The notes: generated by a model not told the origin, from the sequence alone. A stretch of DNA of 31,904 nt from Nitronereus sp964503895 (GCA_964503895.1 CAZDCF010000015.1:1-31904); one strand, 5' to 3'. Positions 7,816 through 15,806 are shown, counted from the stretch's first letter. Made by a program: numbers and translations.

Positions 7816-8472
7816 ATGCGTGATGAACAGATTCACGCCGCTGTTAGAATAATTAAAAAAACCATACGGCAATGGGAAGAGCCGGTCGTTGGTATTGTGG
7901 CCAGAGAGTCCCGCGATCCCTTTCGCATTCTTATAGCTTGTCTTCTTAGCCTCAGGACAAAGGATGAAACCACGGCTAAAGCTAGTTATCGCCTTTTCAA
8001 ATTAGCAGATAAGCCAACTCGCATGCTCAAACTCCCACTTAACCAAGTGGAGAAGGCCATTTACCCAGTTGGGTTCTACAAAACCAAGGCCAGACAAATT
8101 CACACCATTTGTCAAACCTTGTTGAAAAATTTTGGCGGAGTGGTCCCTAACACCATCGACGAGTTGCTAACCCTAAAAGGGGTGGGACGAAAGACGGCCA
8201 ATTTAGTCATCACGGTAGGTTATAAGAAGCCAGGCATTTGTGTAGACATTCACGTTCATCGAATCAGCAATCGTTGGGGATACATTCAAACGAAAACACC
8301 TGAAGAGTCTGAACAAGCGTTACGAAAGAAATTACCGAAAAAATACTGGATTCAATTCAATGATTGGCTCGTCCCCTACGGTCAACATCTATGCCGACCA
8401 GTCTCGCCTTTCTGTACCCAATGTACTATTAGTGAATTCTGCGATCGGGTAGGAGTAACTACTTCGCGTTAG
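7816..8472 (+). CDS. nth: endonuclease III-type DNA glycosylase/AP lyase
   Basis: 218 residues, close to E. coli Nth (211). Base-excision repair enzyme for oxidised pyrimidines. The helix-hairpin-helix LKGVGRKTANLVI (120-132) carries catalytic Lys126, and GICVDIHVHRISNRWG (140-155) carries catalytic Asp144. The C-terminal [4Fe-4S] loop Cys193-x6-Cys200-x2-Cys203-x5-Cys209 is complete. The ATG is preceded by a run of nine C (7805-7813) and T/C bases with no Shine-Dalgarno sequence, so initiation is unusual. An inverted repeat TTAGATT/AATCTAA overlaps the stop codon. Transcription may continue from rpsU. Function confident; start region odd. Confidence 0.93.
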   Translation: MRDEQIHAAVRIIKKTIRQWEEPVVGIVARESRDPFRILIACLLSLRTKDETTAKASYRLFKLADKPTRMLKLPLNQVEKAIYPVGFYKTKARQIHTICQTLLKNFGGVVPNTIDELLTLKGVGRKTANLVITVGYKKPGICVDIHVHRISNRWGYIQTKTPEESEQALRKKLPKKYWIQFNDWLVPYGQHLCRPVSPFCTQCTISEFCDRVGVTTSR

Positions 8473-8568
8473 ATTCATTTTCAATCTAATGCCCACTATA
8501 GCGTGGACGAAAACTCTCATTAAATAAACGTTCCCTAAAACATTCCCGAATCAAAAATACAAAATTGG

Positions 8569-8593
8569 ATTCCCGATTAAATGCATTGGGAAT
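8569..8593 (-). terminator. weak terminator after the pabB-aminotransferase pair
   Basis: On the minus strand ATTCCC and GGGAAT form a 6-bp stem with a 13-base loop, followed by a T-rich run (ATTTTGTATTTTTG). It sits about 40 bases past the aminotransferase stop in a convergent gap (8473-8632) that otherwise holds nothing. Confidence 0.35.
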
Positions 8594-8632
8594 GAGGGAG
8601 TTTTTCATTTAAGCAGTTTTCCCGGATTAAAG

Positions 8633-9490
8633 TTAACCCACATCGGCAATAAGCTTCTCATACAAATGTTTGATCGTTTTAGTAATTGACCGTTCCCAAA
8701 TTGTGGCAAGTGGCCTAGCTTCAATCGTATTGACCGGCAAAACACCAAACCCTGTGTTTGTTAAAAACGCTTCATCCACATCCCGCAGATCTTCAGATCG
8801 GAAGGCACCTTCCTGAAGTCCTATGCCTTCCTTCCTAGCTAACTCCAATACAATTTCCCTGGTAATTCCAGGAAGAATGCCACATTGGAGAGAAGGAGTA
8901 TGAAGTCGCTTGTCCTTAACAAAGAAAAAATTACTTGTCGTTGCTTCAGCGAGAAATCCTTCGGTGTTTAATAAAAGGCCATCGAAAGTTTGGGCCATTC
9001 TCGCTTCTTGTTTAGCAAGAATATTATTCAGGTAATTGAGGGATTTTGCCTGTGAGGGAAGGGCACACGAAGGCTGCCTTCGCGTTTTGAGGATAGTGAG
9101 GCTTACACCATGTTTTTTTTGATCTTCGCTAAGTTGAGGAATTGGTCTTGGAAATATAACTACAGTCGAGTTCGAGGAAACCAACGGGTCAAGCCCTAAA
9201 CCGCCAACACCACGAGAAAGAGTGATCCGGATCATGGAGTGGTTCAAATTATTCCGCTCGATAAGTTCTTTAAGAAGGGGCCCCCAATCGGGTTGGGGCG
9301 TTGGAAGGCTAAGGCCAAGACATTCGCATGACTGGTGTAACCGTTGGAGATGACGATTAAGAAAAAGAAGGTGAGAATCATAGACCCGAATTGTCTCAAA
9401 CACTCCGTCCCCGAACAGAAAACCACGGTCAAAGACTGACACGCGAGCTTGGTCGTCTTCCACAAATTGGTCGTTCAAATACACCCACAT
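8633..9490 (-). CDS. pabC: class IV PLP aminotransferase, probable aminodeoxychorismate lyase (PabC-like)
   Basis: 285 residues, fold type IV. YLNDQFVEDDQARVSVFDRG (4-23) and FGDGVFETIRV (26-36) are class IV signatures; Lys149 in SQAKSLNYLNN is the predicted PLP lysine, and LLNTEGFLAEATTSNFFFV is the phosphate/substrate motif. The family includes branched-chain aminotransferase, D-amino-acid aminotransferase and 4-amino-4-deoxychorismate lyase. The position 21 bases after a PabB/TrpE-type gene on the same strand favours the lyase, which makes p-aminobenzoate for folate. No strong ribosome site is visible at ATG 9490. Specificity is inferred from context. Confidence 0.8.
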   Translation of the reverse strand: MWVYLNDQFVEDDQARVSVFDRGFLFGDGVFETIRVYDSHLLFLNRHLQRLHQSCECLGLSLPTPQPDWGPLLKELIERNNLNHSMIRITLSRGVGGLGLDPLVSSNSTVVIFPRPIPQLSEDQKKHGVSLTILKTRRQPSCALPSQAKSLNYLNNILAKQEARMAQTFDGLLLNTEGFLAEATTSNFFFVKDKRLHTPSLQCGILPGITREIVLELARKEGIGLQEGAFRSEDLRDVDEAFLTNTGFGVLPVNTIEARPLATIWERSITKTIKHLYEKLIADVG

Positions 9491-9511
9491 AATAAAAGTC
9501 GGGACTTAGTG

Positions 9512-10999
9512 CTATTGAAGTGCCTGAAAGAGGGCTTGGGCTTTCTGCAGGGTCTCTTCGTATTCAAGGTCAGGTTGTGAGTCTGCCACAATTCCAGCAC
9601 CTACTTGTAAGTACGCGCGATCTTGCGAAAGCAAGATGGTCCGAATAATAATGTTCAAATCCATATCTCCTGTCCAACTGATATAACCAATGGAACCGGT
9701 ATAGGGACCTCGACGTACGGGTTCGAGTTCTTCGATAATTTCCATACATCGAATCTTTGGGACACCGGTGATAGTTCCACCTGGGAACACCGATTTGATT
9801 AAATATTGTGCGCTGAAAGCGGGCCGTAAAATTCCGGAAACATCCGATACTAGATGTGCCACGTGGGAATACTGTTCAACGGTCATGAATTCCGCAACCT
9901 GAACTGATCCGTATTCGCAAACCCGACCCAAATCGTTTCTTGCTAAATCCACGAGCATAAGATGTTCCGCTCGCTCTTTTTTGTTCTTAATCAAGTCCGC
10001 AATGAATTGTCGATCCTCTGGAGCAGTAAGGCCTCGTGGCCGAGTCCCTGCTATAGGTCGAGTCGACGCCTGATTGTCTCGGAGTTGAACAAGCCGCTCC
10101 GGTGAGGATGACACCAGAGCGAGTCGCTCGGTAACCAGGAGGGCTGAAAATGGAGAGGGGTTTACCTGACGAAGCCGACTATACAACGCCTGGCCGGTTT
10201 CTTGGGTGGATTGTCCAGCACTCTGGTCTAAATTGATAGAAAATCGATGAGACAAATTCGCCTGGTAAATATCTCCCGAGCTAATAAGTGCCTGACAATG
10301 TTCGACACGTTCGATATAATCCGCACGAGTTTGATTGGCCTCAGGGGCATGAGGTGCCAATGACAAGGGTACCGTGACAAGAGGATCGATCGGAGTAGCC
10401 AACTGATGTTCTAGTTCAGCTAGACGCGATCTTCCCTCGCGAACTAGATTGTCGTGAGATTCCGATAGCAATCGTTCTGGGGACGGGGTAAAGATCAAGT
10501 AAAGCGTATCCAAGGCATGGTCAATAGCTGCCAGCAGGTCCACGAAGAGAAATTCCATATCCGGGAGATTTAAGTCATTGGTGGCGATAGTGGGCAGATC
10601 CTCGAATTGTCTTACGCAGTCATAACTAAAAAACCCGACTGCTCCGCCAACAAAGGGGGGAAGGATTGGTGAGCGCGGCAGTTTTGATGTGCCAAGTAAA
10701 TGGAAGAAAGCTTCGAGTGAGTCTCCCAATCCTCGCGTCACAGTACCCTGAAATCGAATTTCATATTGGCCATTAGTTGCAGACAGTACTAAATAGGGGT
10801 CACTAGCCATAAAGGAATAGCGTGCAATTTCTGGTTGTCCTTTTCCACTTTCCAAGAGAAACGAGGGTCGTAAGGGCGAAGCTATTCGTTGATACAGTTC
10901 AAAAGGATCTTGCCCCAGAAGTGGTTTTGAGTGAACGAGAGGAAACTGAATGGTTTCGTCGAGAGACGAGGTTGGGGAAAGAGGAAAGAGTTGCCTCAT
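9512..10999 (-). CDS. pabB: chorismate-utilising synthase component I, probable aminodeoxychorismate synthase PabB
   Basis: 495 residues, family length. The N-terminal domain carries SFLLESGKG (46-54, the LLES tryptophan-pocket motif also in TrpE) and the C-terminal chorismate domain carries SGDIYQANLSHRF (241-253), RPIAGTRPRG (314-323), ERAEHLMLVDLARNDLGRV (342-360), SVFPGGTITGVPKIRCMEII (403-422) and the YTGSIGYI strand. FPGGTITG and the neighbouring aminotransferase suggest PabB. The PIAGT motif has Ala where E. coli PabB has Lys, as TrpE does, so anthranilate synthase remains possible. The glutaminase partner (PabA/TrpG) is not in the window. Divergent from the atp genes across 226 bases. 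Confidence 0.82.
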   Translation of the reverse strand: MRQLFPLSPTSSLDETIQFPLVHSKPLLGQDPFELYQRIASPLRPSFLLESGKGQPEIARYSFMASDPYLVLSATNGQYEIRFQGTVTRGLGDSLEAFFHLLGTSKLPRSPILPPFVGGAVGFFSYDCVRQFEDLPTIATNDLNLPDMEFLFVDLLAAIDHALDTLYLIFTPSPERLLSESHDNLVREGRSRLAELEHQLATPIDPLVTVPLSLAPHAPEANQTRADYIERVEHCQALISSGDIYQANLSHRFSINLDQSAGQSTQETGQALYSRLRQVNPSPFSALLVTERLALVSSSPERLVQLRDNQASTRPIAGTRPRGLTAPEDRQFIADLIKNKKERAEHLMLVDLARNDLGRVCEYGSVQVAEFMTVEQYSHVAHLVSDVSGILRPAFSAQYLIKSVFPGGTITGVPKIRCMEIIEELEPVRRGPYTGSIGYISWTGDMDLNIIIRTILLSQDRAYLQVGAGIVADSQPDLEYEETLQKAQALFQALQ

Positions 11000-11168
11000 G
11001 TCACGCGTATATCACGAATTGCCTGAGGAGGATGTGCCGAGAATTTTCGTAGCTTCTCTCACTTAGGTGACCCATTCCAGCCCTCTCCATGGGACATCAT
11101 AGCTGGAAAACTCTAGATTAGGAAACCCTTTCTTTTGTCTGAAAAAACCCGGAAAGGCAGCTAGTTGC

Positions 11169-11197
11169 TTGACAACCTAACGGGGATTTGATTGAAT
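11169..11197 (+). promoter_or_regulatory. probable sigma70 promoter of the atp F0 operon
   Basis: TTGACA (11169-11174), a perfect -35, then 17 bases and TTGAAT (11192-11197) as -10. It lies just upstream of the ATG at 11226, giving a leader of about 20-25 bases. Best promoter match in the window along with 15396-15424. Confidence 0.6.
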
Positions 11198-11225
11198 GGC
11201 GCGCCCGATTTCCTAGGGTGACCTT

Positions 11226-11435
11226 ATGCCTTTTTCCCAAGATCCTTTATTTGCAGGTTTAGGGCGGGCTATGAGGGTTAGTACCGACCTTATAGCCGCC
11301 CTAATTGTTGGTGGGGGGCTGGGTTGGGTTGTGGATACCTACCTGCTTCCCTCAAGCCCTTGGGGGCTAGTGGTAGGTCTGATTTTAGGGCTGGTTGCAG
11401 GTATTCGAAACGCCTACCGATCTGCCCAGAACTGA
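11226..11435 (+). CDS. AtpI/AtpZ-family F0 assembly-associated membrane protein
   Basis: 69 residues with two hydrophobic segments, about 20-37 and 44-61, separated by a short turn (LLPSSPWG). The size, the GGGLGWVVDTYLL segment and the position directly before atpB fit the AtpZ/AtpI family, which is linked to F0 assembly and c-ring formation or to magnesium handling in some bacteria. AGGGTG lies a few bases upstream of ATG 11226. The stop is 42 bases before the atpB start. Family assignment rests on size, topology and context, since these proteins are poorly conserved. Confidence 0.8.
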   Translation: MPFSQDPLFAGLGRAMRVSTDLIAALIVGGGLGWVVDTYLLPSSPWGLVVGLILGLVAGIRNAYRSAQN

Positions 11436-11477
11436 CATAATTCTTAATACTCATTTACAAACGAGCCCGAGGCCGCA

Positions 11478-12206
11478 TTGGAAGATCCGCTTCACCCCTT
11501 TGAACTTCATAATTTTATAGACATTTCGCTGTTTGGCTTGGATATTTCCATCAACAAAGCAGTGGTGATGATGCTGTTCGTGGTATTGGCGGTAATTCTC
11601 TTTTTAACCATGGCCAGGTCTTCAGGGTCTTTGGTGCCTACGAAAATACAAAGCATTGCGGAAATGATGGTGGAATTTATTCGGGGGATGATTCACGATA
11701 CTATGGGTCCCGAAGGCATGAGGTTTTTCCCACTGGTTTCGACTCTGTTCTTATTTATTCTATTTTCGAATCTGCTTGGACTCATTCCCGGTTCATATAC
11801 AATCACCAGTCAGCTTGTCGTAACTGGGGTTTTCGCGGTTTTTGTGTATATGCTGAGCATTTTGTTGGGACTCAAAATTCACGGACCGAAATTTATTAAA
11901 GCAATGTTGATTCCTTCAGGGACACCAACATTTATTATTCCATTGATGGTTATTATTGAAATGATCAGCCAGCTAGCTCGTCCTATTTCCTTGGCCGTAA
12001 GACTGTTCGCCAATATGACGGCAGGACACGTTATCTTAGGAGTTTTGTTTGGTCTCACCATTAGCGGAGGGTTGCTGATTGGTTGGCTTCCGTTTTCGTT
12101 TACCATCGCCCTATATGGATTGGAATTGGGGATTGCATTTATTCAGGCCTATATTTTTACGATTTTGGCCTGCGTGTACATGGGTGATGCGTATCACCTG
12201 CATTGA
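11478..12206 (+). CDS. atpB: ATP synthase F0 subunit a
   Basis: 242 residues, normal length. Forms the stator half-channels beside the c-ring. Five or more membrane helices are visible; SQLARPISLAVRLFANMTAG (164-183) contains the essential channel arginine (Arg175), and the last helix carries EL-GIAFIQAYIFTIL. The start is TTG at 11478, supported by GAGG five bases upstream; no better ATG is available at the N-terminus. Preceded by the AtpI/Z-like gene and followed by the c- and b-subunit genes. Confidence 0.95.
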   Translation: MEDPLHPFELHNFIDISLFGLDISINKAVVMMLFVVLAVILFLTMARSSGSLVPTKIQSIAEMMVEFIRGMIHDTMGPEGMRFFPLVSTLFLFILFSNLLGLIPGSYTITSQLVVTGVFAVFVYMLSILLGLKIHGPKFIKAMLIPSGTPTFIIPLMVIIEMISQLARPISLAVRLFANMTAGHVILGVLFGLTISGGLLIGWLPFSFTIALYGLELGIAFIQAYIFTILACVYMGDAYHLH

Positions 12207-12268
12207 TCTAAACTTGAGAAGACGCACGTTCATTTATTAACGATTTCACGGGGAGGGATACAAACACA

Positions 12269-12499
12269 ATGGATTCTGCAGCTGCAGCATTATTAGGTAT
12301 GGGTCTGGCGGCGGCTGGGTTTGCCGGCGCCGGTGTGGGAATTGGATATATCTTCGGTAAGATGATCGAAGCTGTGGCCCGTCAACCAGAAGCGGAGGGC
12401 CGGGTTGGAAAATACATGTGGATCGGGTTCGCGCTGGTCGAAGCCATTGCGCTATACGGCTTGGTTATCGCTTTTATTATCATGGGGCTGAGAAAGTAG
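12269..12499 (+). CDS. atpE: ATP synthase F0 subunit c
   Basis: 76 residues, two long membrane helices joined by the polar loop ARQPEAEGR (37-45) that contacts F1. The ion-binding carboxylate is Glu58 in FALVEAIALYG. The residue after it is Ala, not Ser or Thr, and the first helix has no Gln near position 28, so the sodium-binding signature is absent and proton coupling is expected. GGAGGG lies about 12 bases before ATG 12269, a longer spacing than usual. Part of the atpI/Z-B-E-F operon. Confidence 0.95.
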   Translation: MDSAAAALLGMGLAAAGFAGAGVGIGYIFGKMIEAVARQPEAEGRVGKYMWIGFALVEAIALYGLVIAFIIMGLRK

Positions 12500-12511
12500 G
12501 ATTCACACGTT

Positions 12512-13030
12512 ATGCCACAATTTGATTCTCACTTTTTTTCATCCCTGATTTTTTGGGAGCTGATTTCGTTTGGGATTCTGTTGTGGGTCCTGTCGAAATT
12601 CGCACTCCCTCCCATTCTGGAAGCGCTCGAAACCCGCGAACGAAAAATTCGTGAAAGCATTGATCAGGCCGAACAGAATCGGACCACCGCTGAGAAGCGT
12701 TTGAAGGAGTATGAAGCAAAATTGCGAGGGGCTGCCCAAGAAGCCGAGGCCATTGTGGCAGAGGCGCGGAACAAAGCCCAGCACCTGCTCGAAGAAAATG
12801 AGCAGCGACTGCGAATAGAATCGGAACGGATCAAGACGGAAACCTCGCAAGAAATTGAACGCGAACGGAGAAAAGCGCTTCAAGATATCAGGGGAGAAGC
12901 CGCAGACTTAGCGTTGCTGGTTGCAGAAAAAGTCTTGATACGAAGCTTGTCAGACGATGACAACCGACGTCTAGCAAAAGAGGCGTTACAATCCGTATCA
13001 TCGGACCAACCCGCGTCAGGACCTGCTTGA
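12512..13030 (+). CDS. atpF: ATP synthase F0 subunit b
   Basis: 172 residues. One N-terminal membrane helix (about 8-30), then a long charged coiled coil (about 35-145) with the RKIRESIDQAEQNRTTAEKR segment typical of the b stalk, and a short C-terminal region that would contact subunit delta. It begins 12 bases after atpE, with AGGA ahead. Only one b-type gene is present, so a b2 homodimer is likely unless a b' gene lies elsewhere. It is the last atp gene here: the next gene is larE on the other strand, not atpH-A-G-D-C. Confidence 0.93.
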   Translation: MPQFDSHFFSSLIFWELISFGILLWVLSKFALPPILEALETRERKIRESIDQAEQNRTTAEKRLKEYEAKLRGAAQEAEAIVAEARNKAQHLLEENEQRLRIESERIKTETSQEIERERRKALQDIRGEAADLALLVAEKVLIRSLSDDDNRRLAKEALQSVSSDQPASGPA

Positions 13031-13132
13031 TTTTTTATTCTGCTCGTCTTTGGTAATACTTGCCGCCTCTTTTCAGAAACAGGGAACATTGAGGTGCTCG
13101 CCTCTCTATTCTTGGATAGTTGCGGTAAGAGT

Positions 13133-14023
13133 TTACTGCGAAGGCGTATTTTCCTTTGCTCCTGGATTCCCGCCCCCAACTTGATACCCTGCCAAATCAA
13201 GAGTAACCCATTTGAAGCCAAGATGCTTTAAGCTCTCAGTGATTCGTCGCCGGCGATCTTCATCAAAAAAGCACTCTATCTCCTGTTGTGCGACTTCGAT
13301 TCGAGCCACACCTTCATGATCACGGACCCGAACCTGCCGAAGCCCCTCATCTTTAAGAATTCTTTCAGCTTGTTCTACTCGTCGTAAGTTCATTTCTGAA
13401 ATCACCAAACCACGAGGAATCCGAGATGACAAACATGCGGCCGCAGGTTTGTCCCAATTTGATAATCCAAGATGTTGAGCCAAACTTCGAACATCTGTTT
13501 TAGTGAAACCGGATTCCACCAATGGACTACGCACGGCATGCTCTCGAGCCGCTCGCAGACCTGGGCGATCATCGCCGAGGTCATCCAGGTTTGTTCCGTC
13601 TACAACAACGTTGATACCTGAGGTTTGTTTGATCGGTTCAAAAATCCCGTATAAATCCGTTTTACAATGATAGCACCGCGAAGCATCATTGCGAACAAAA
13701 GCTGGAATTTCAAGTTGATTCGTGTGAGCCATAATCAATTTTACGCCTATTTCAAAACTGATGCGACGAACATCTTCCAACTCTTCCTTAGGAAGCGTTG
13801 GCGAAACAGCCACAACCGCCACGGCTTTTTTGCCTAGCGTATGATGGGCCACCTTTAGGACAAGCGTACTATCGATGCCTCCTGAAAAGGCTACGAGTGC
13901 GGCGCCCATTTCTTGAAAGATGGATTCCAGTTTTACTGTTTTTTCTTGCAGGTCCTGAGGAAGCATTGGGAAAATCAAGTTTTCATATAATGTTTTGTCA
14001 GGATTTTTTCTGTGCAACTTCAT
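13133..14023 (-). CDS. larE: LarE-type ATP-dependent sulfur insertase for the nickel-pincer cofactor
   Basis: 296 residues from ATG 14023, which overlaps the rlmN stop as ATGA; a downstream ATG at 13966 is the alternative. PP-loop SGGIDS (47-52) activates the nicotinate-derived substrate with ATP. Cys197 in PAAACLSSRIPRG matches the sulfur-donating cysteine of Lactobacillus LarE, and Cys117/Cys120 in RCYHCK provide two more. A three-cysteine set is the feature of LarE proteins reported to carry an iron-sulfur cluster rather than sacrificing one Cys (inference here). The product would be the cofactor of lactate racemase-like LarA enzymes. No larA, larB or larC is present in the window. Confidence 0.88.
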   Translation of the reverse strand: MKLHRKNPDKTLYENLIFPMLPQDLQEKTVKLESIFQEMGAALVAFSGGIDSTLVLKVAHHTLGKKAVAVVAVSPTLPKEELEDVRRISFEIGVKLIMAHTNQLEIPAFVRNDASRCYHCKTDLYGIFEPIKQTSGINVVVDGTNLDDLGDDRPGLRAAREHAVRSPLVESGFTKTDVRSLAQHLGLSNWDKPAAACLSSRIPRGLVISEMNLRRVEQAERILKDEGLRQVRVRDHEGVARIEVAQQEIECFFDEDRRRRITESLKHLGFKWVTLDLAGYQVGGGNPGAKENTPSQ

Positions 14024-15084
14024 GCAGGGAGTTTGCCCAATTGTCCACATGCCCCCAAGATATCACGCCCTCGGCTTTCCCTGAGAAAAACATCTAGCCC
14101 ATTATATCTCAATACATCTTGAAAATTCTTTATGGCTCTATCCGACGGCCGGAGGAACGGGCTGCCAGGAAATTCATTAAATGGAATCAAATTTATTTTA
14201 CATCGCATGCCCCGAAGGAGTTTTGTTAACCGTTGAGCGTCTTCGGGGGAATCATTCTCTCCGCTCAACAGAACATATTCAAATGTTAGGCGTTTGCCTC
14301 GATCAAGTGGGTAAGTTCGGCAAGCTTCTAACAGTTCCGGAAGGGGATTAAGCTTGTTAACCATTGGCATCAAAATGTCGCGTTGTTCATTGGTCGTAGC
14401 GTTCAGTGAAATGGCCACATTGACCCCTAGCCCCGCTAAGGCTTTTAGCCGTCGCGCAAGCCCAGCGGTGGAGATGGTAATCCGTCTTGCCGGGATACCC
14501 AAACCCCACTGAATATTGGTAATTCGCGACACGGCCTCAGAGACGGCATCGATATTCGCCAAAGGCTCCCCCATCCCCATAAACACCAGTGAAGTAATTC
14601 GTTCACCTTCCTCAAGAATGTCCTGCGCCGCCATGACCTGACCCACAATTTCGTGCGCTTTCAAATTTCGTTTCAATCCCATCTGGCCAGTCAGACAAAA
14701 ACGGCAATCTACCGTACACCCAACTTGCACAGAAATACATAAAGTTAACCTCTTGGAATAAGGAATAAGCACGCTTTCAATAGCAAGGTTATTTTCAAGC
14801 GAAAATAGTAGTTTTCGAGTTCCATCCTGAGATTGCATAACCGTAGGTGCTGGGATTCCTATAATGGTAGCCACAGTTTTGAGGAAATCCCGATCTTTCT
14901 TGGAAAGATTGCTCATTGAATCGATTTCTCGAGTTCTATGCTGGTAAAGCCACCGCAGAACCTGCTGTGTCCTGTAAAAGGACCACCCTAGTTTGCCTAC
15001 CAAATTCGCAATATCCTGAAAATTCAGCGCGAGTAGATTAGGTAGCGCAGGATCAACGATGGGTAACTTCTTGAAAGCATTCAT
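14020..15084 (-). CDS. rlmN: 23S rRNA (adenine2503-C2)/tRNA-A37 methyltransferase RlmN
   Basis: 354 residues from ATG 15084, preceded by AAGG about 9 bases upstream; an in-frame GTG at 15156 would add 24 residues that do not resemble the family. Radical SAM motif CTVDCRFC (Cys123, Cys127, Cys130), GMGEPLANID (SAM-binding GEP motif), STAGLARRLKAL, and the C-terminal ESRGRDILGACGQL with Cys346, the second catalytic cysteine. The N-terminal helical domain is present. RlmN methylates A2503 of 23S rRNA and A37 of some tRNAs. It is coupled to larE by an ATGA overlap. Residues are intact. Confidence 0.96.
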   Translation of the reverse strand: MNAFKKLPIVDPALPNLLALNFQDIANLVGKLGWSFYRTQQVLRWLYQHRTREIDSMSNLSKKDRDFLKTVATIIGIPAPTVMQSQDGTRKLLFSLENNLAIESVLIPYSKRLTLCISVQVGCTVDCRFCLTGQMGLKRNLKAHEIVGQVMAAQDILEEGERITSLVFMGMGEPLANIDAVSEAVSRITNIQWGLGIPARRITISTAGLARRLKALAGLGVNVAISLNATTNEQRDILMPMVNKLNPLPELLEACRTYPLDRGKRLTFEYVLLSGENDSPEDAQRLTKLLRGMRCKINLIPFNEFPGSPFLRPSDRAIKNFQDVLRYNGLDVFLRESRGRDILGACGQLGKLPA

Positions 15085-15395
15085 ATGAGGAAACCTTACT
15101 ATAGTTAATTCTCCTTCAACAAGAAAACTAGATAGAGAATTAGGTTCGCCCAGCACCTACGACGAATATACTACCCTGCCCAGATCGCAATCCTGGAAAT
15201 AAAAATAGCAATCAAGCTAATAGAGTTAATGAGCATCTTAGTACTAAATGTAGGCTTGAAATTTTTAATTGTAAAAATTCAAAAAAGTGAAAACTAAATT
15301 TTCGTGAATTGACTTTTGCGCCAACGCGCCTGCATGTAATTTTTGATTTGTCACCTGTTTCTATTTTTAGTGAAACACAATATATTGAATTTTTG
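15085..15395. other. A+T-rich gene-poor gap before the H1-like locus
   Basis: About 310 bases with strongly raised A+T and no supported gene. It contains a perfect palindrome, AATTTTTA (15260-15267) and TAAAAATT (15272-15279) with a four-base loop, but no T-tract after it, so it is not an obvious terminator. The minus-strand rlmN promoter is expected in the left part, but I cannot pick one out. Confidence 0.5.
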
Positions 15396-15424
15396 TTGAC
15401 ATGAGACGCTAAATATAGTATAGG
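15396..15424 (+). promoter_or_regulatory. probable sigma70 promoter for the small ORF/H1-like transcript
   Basis: TTGACA (15396-15401), 17-base spacer, TATAGG (15419-15424). A transcript would start near 15431, about 60 bases before the ATG at 15491, and may run through the H1-like gene at 15807 because no clear intrinsic terminator is seen before it. Confidence 0.5.
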
Positions 15425-15489
15425 CGAACTACCATTGTTAAGAAATTATTAAAAAATAAAGGATTTGAAAACAAAGAGAGAGCGACTTT

Positions 15490-15651
15490 AATGAAGAAAT
15501 CGCGACCATTGAGAAATACCTTCGATTGGCGAAAACCTTGTACCGGGTGGGAGTTGACAAAGCGAAATTGGCCAGCCTCTCGAGTCAGATCCTTAGAGAT
15601 CAAACCGGCAACGCGCCAATGCCAGTTGCGGACTTAACCGACCAATTATGA
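15490..15651 (+). pseudogene. small helical ORF with no start codon in its coding-like frame
   Basis: The frame ending in TGA 15649-15651 reads NEEIATIEKYLRLAKTLYRV, then GVDKAKLASLSSQILRDQ and TGNAPMPVADLTDQL. It looks like an amphipathic helical protein with balanced charge, unlike the other frames. An in-frame stop lies at 15466-15468 and no ATG, GTG or TTG comes before the coding-like part. The obvious start, ATG 15491 with GAGAG about 8 bases upstream, is in a different frame, whose 49-codon product is composition-poor. One missing base right after this ATG would join them. So either a one-base frameshift (real or assembly) or a rare start such as ATT 15508 is needed. I do not recognise the family. 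Confidence 0.45.
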
Positions 15652-15678
15652 GAGATCTTTCTTAGTCGAGCCAAATAC

Positions 15679-15745
15679 GCTTGAGGGTTTGCATGGAAGA
15701 GATCGGCCCCTCAAGCAAGCCGTGTAAAACCGATATGCCCCACGG
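15679..15745 (+). other. possible folded RNA leader before the H1-like gene
   Basis: GCTTGAGGG (15679-15687) pairs perfectly with CCCTCAAGC (15708-15716) around a 20-base loop. CCGTG (15720-15724) pairs with CACGG (15741-15745). ATCGG (15702-15706), in the loop of the first hairpin, could instead pair with CCGAT (15730-15734) in the loop of the second, giving competing folds. It ends about 60 bases before the TTG start at 15807. The left hairpin could also be a weak terminator for the small ORF. Not a riboswitch class I recognise. Confidence 0.3.
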
Positions 15746-15806
15746 GAAGAGGTGACAAGAGGCTAAACGGGAGTACTCACATCATTCGGGAAAGGGGGTG
15801 AGCGCA

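Noticed and set aside
11100..11225. Riboswitch before atp genes
   Set aside because: The promoter at 11169-11197 leaves a leader of only about 20-25 bases, too short for one.
15798..15800. GTG start for H1-like copy 1
   Set aside because: It lies within the ribosome-binding block. TTG 15807 has the correct spacing, and the same arrangement recurs before copy 2.
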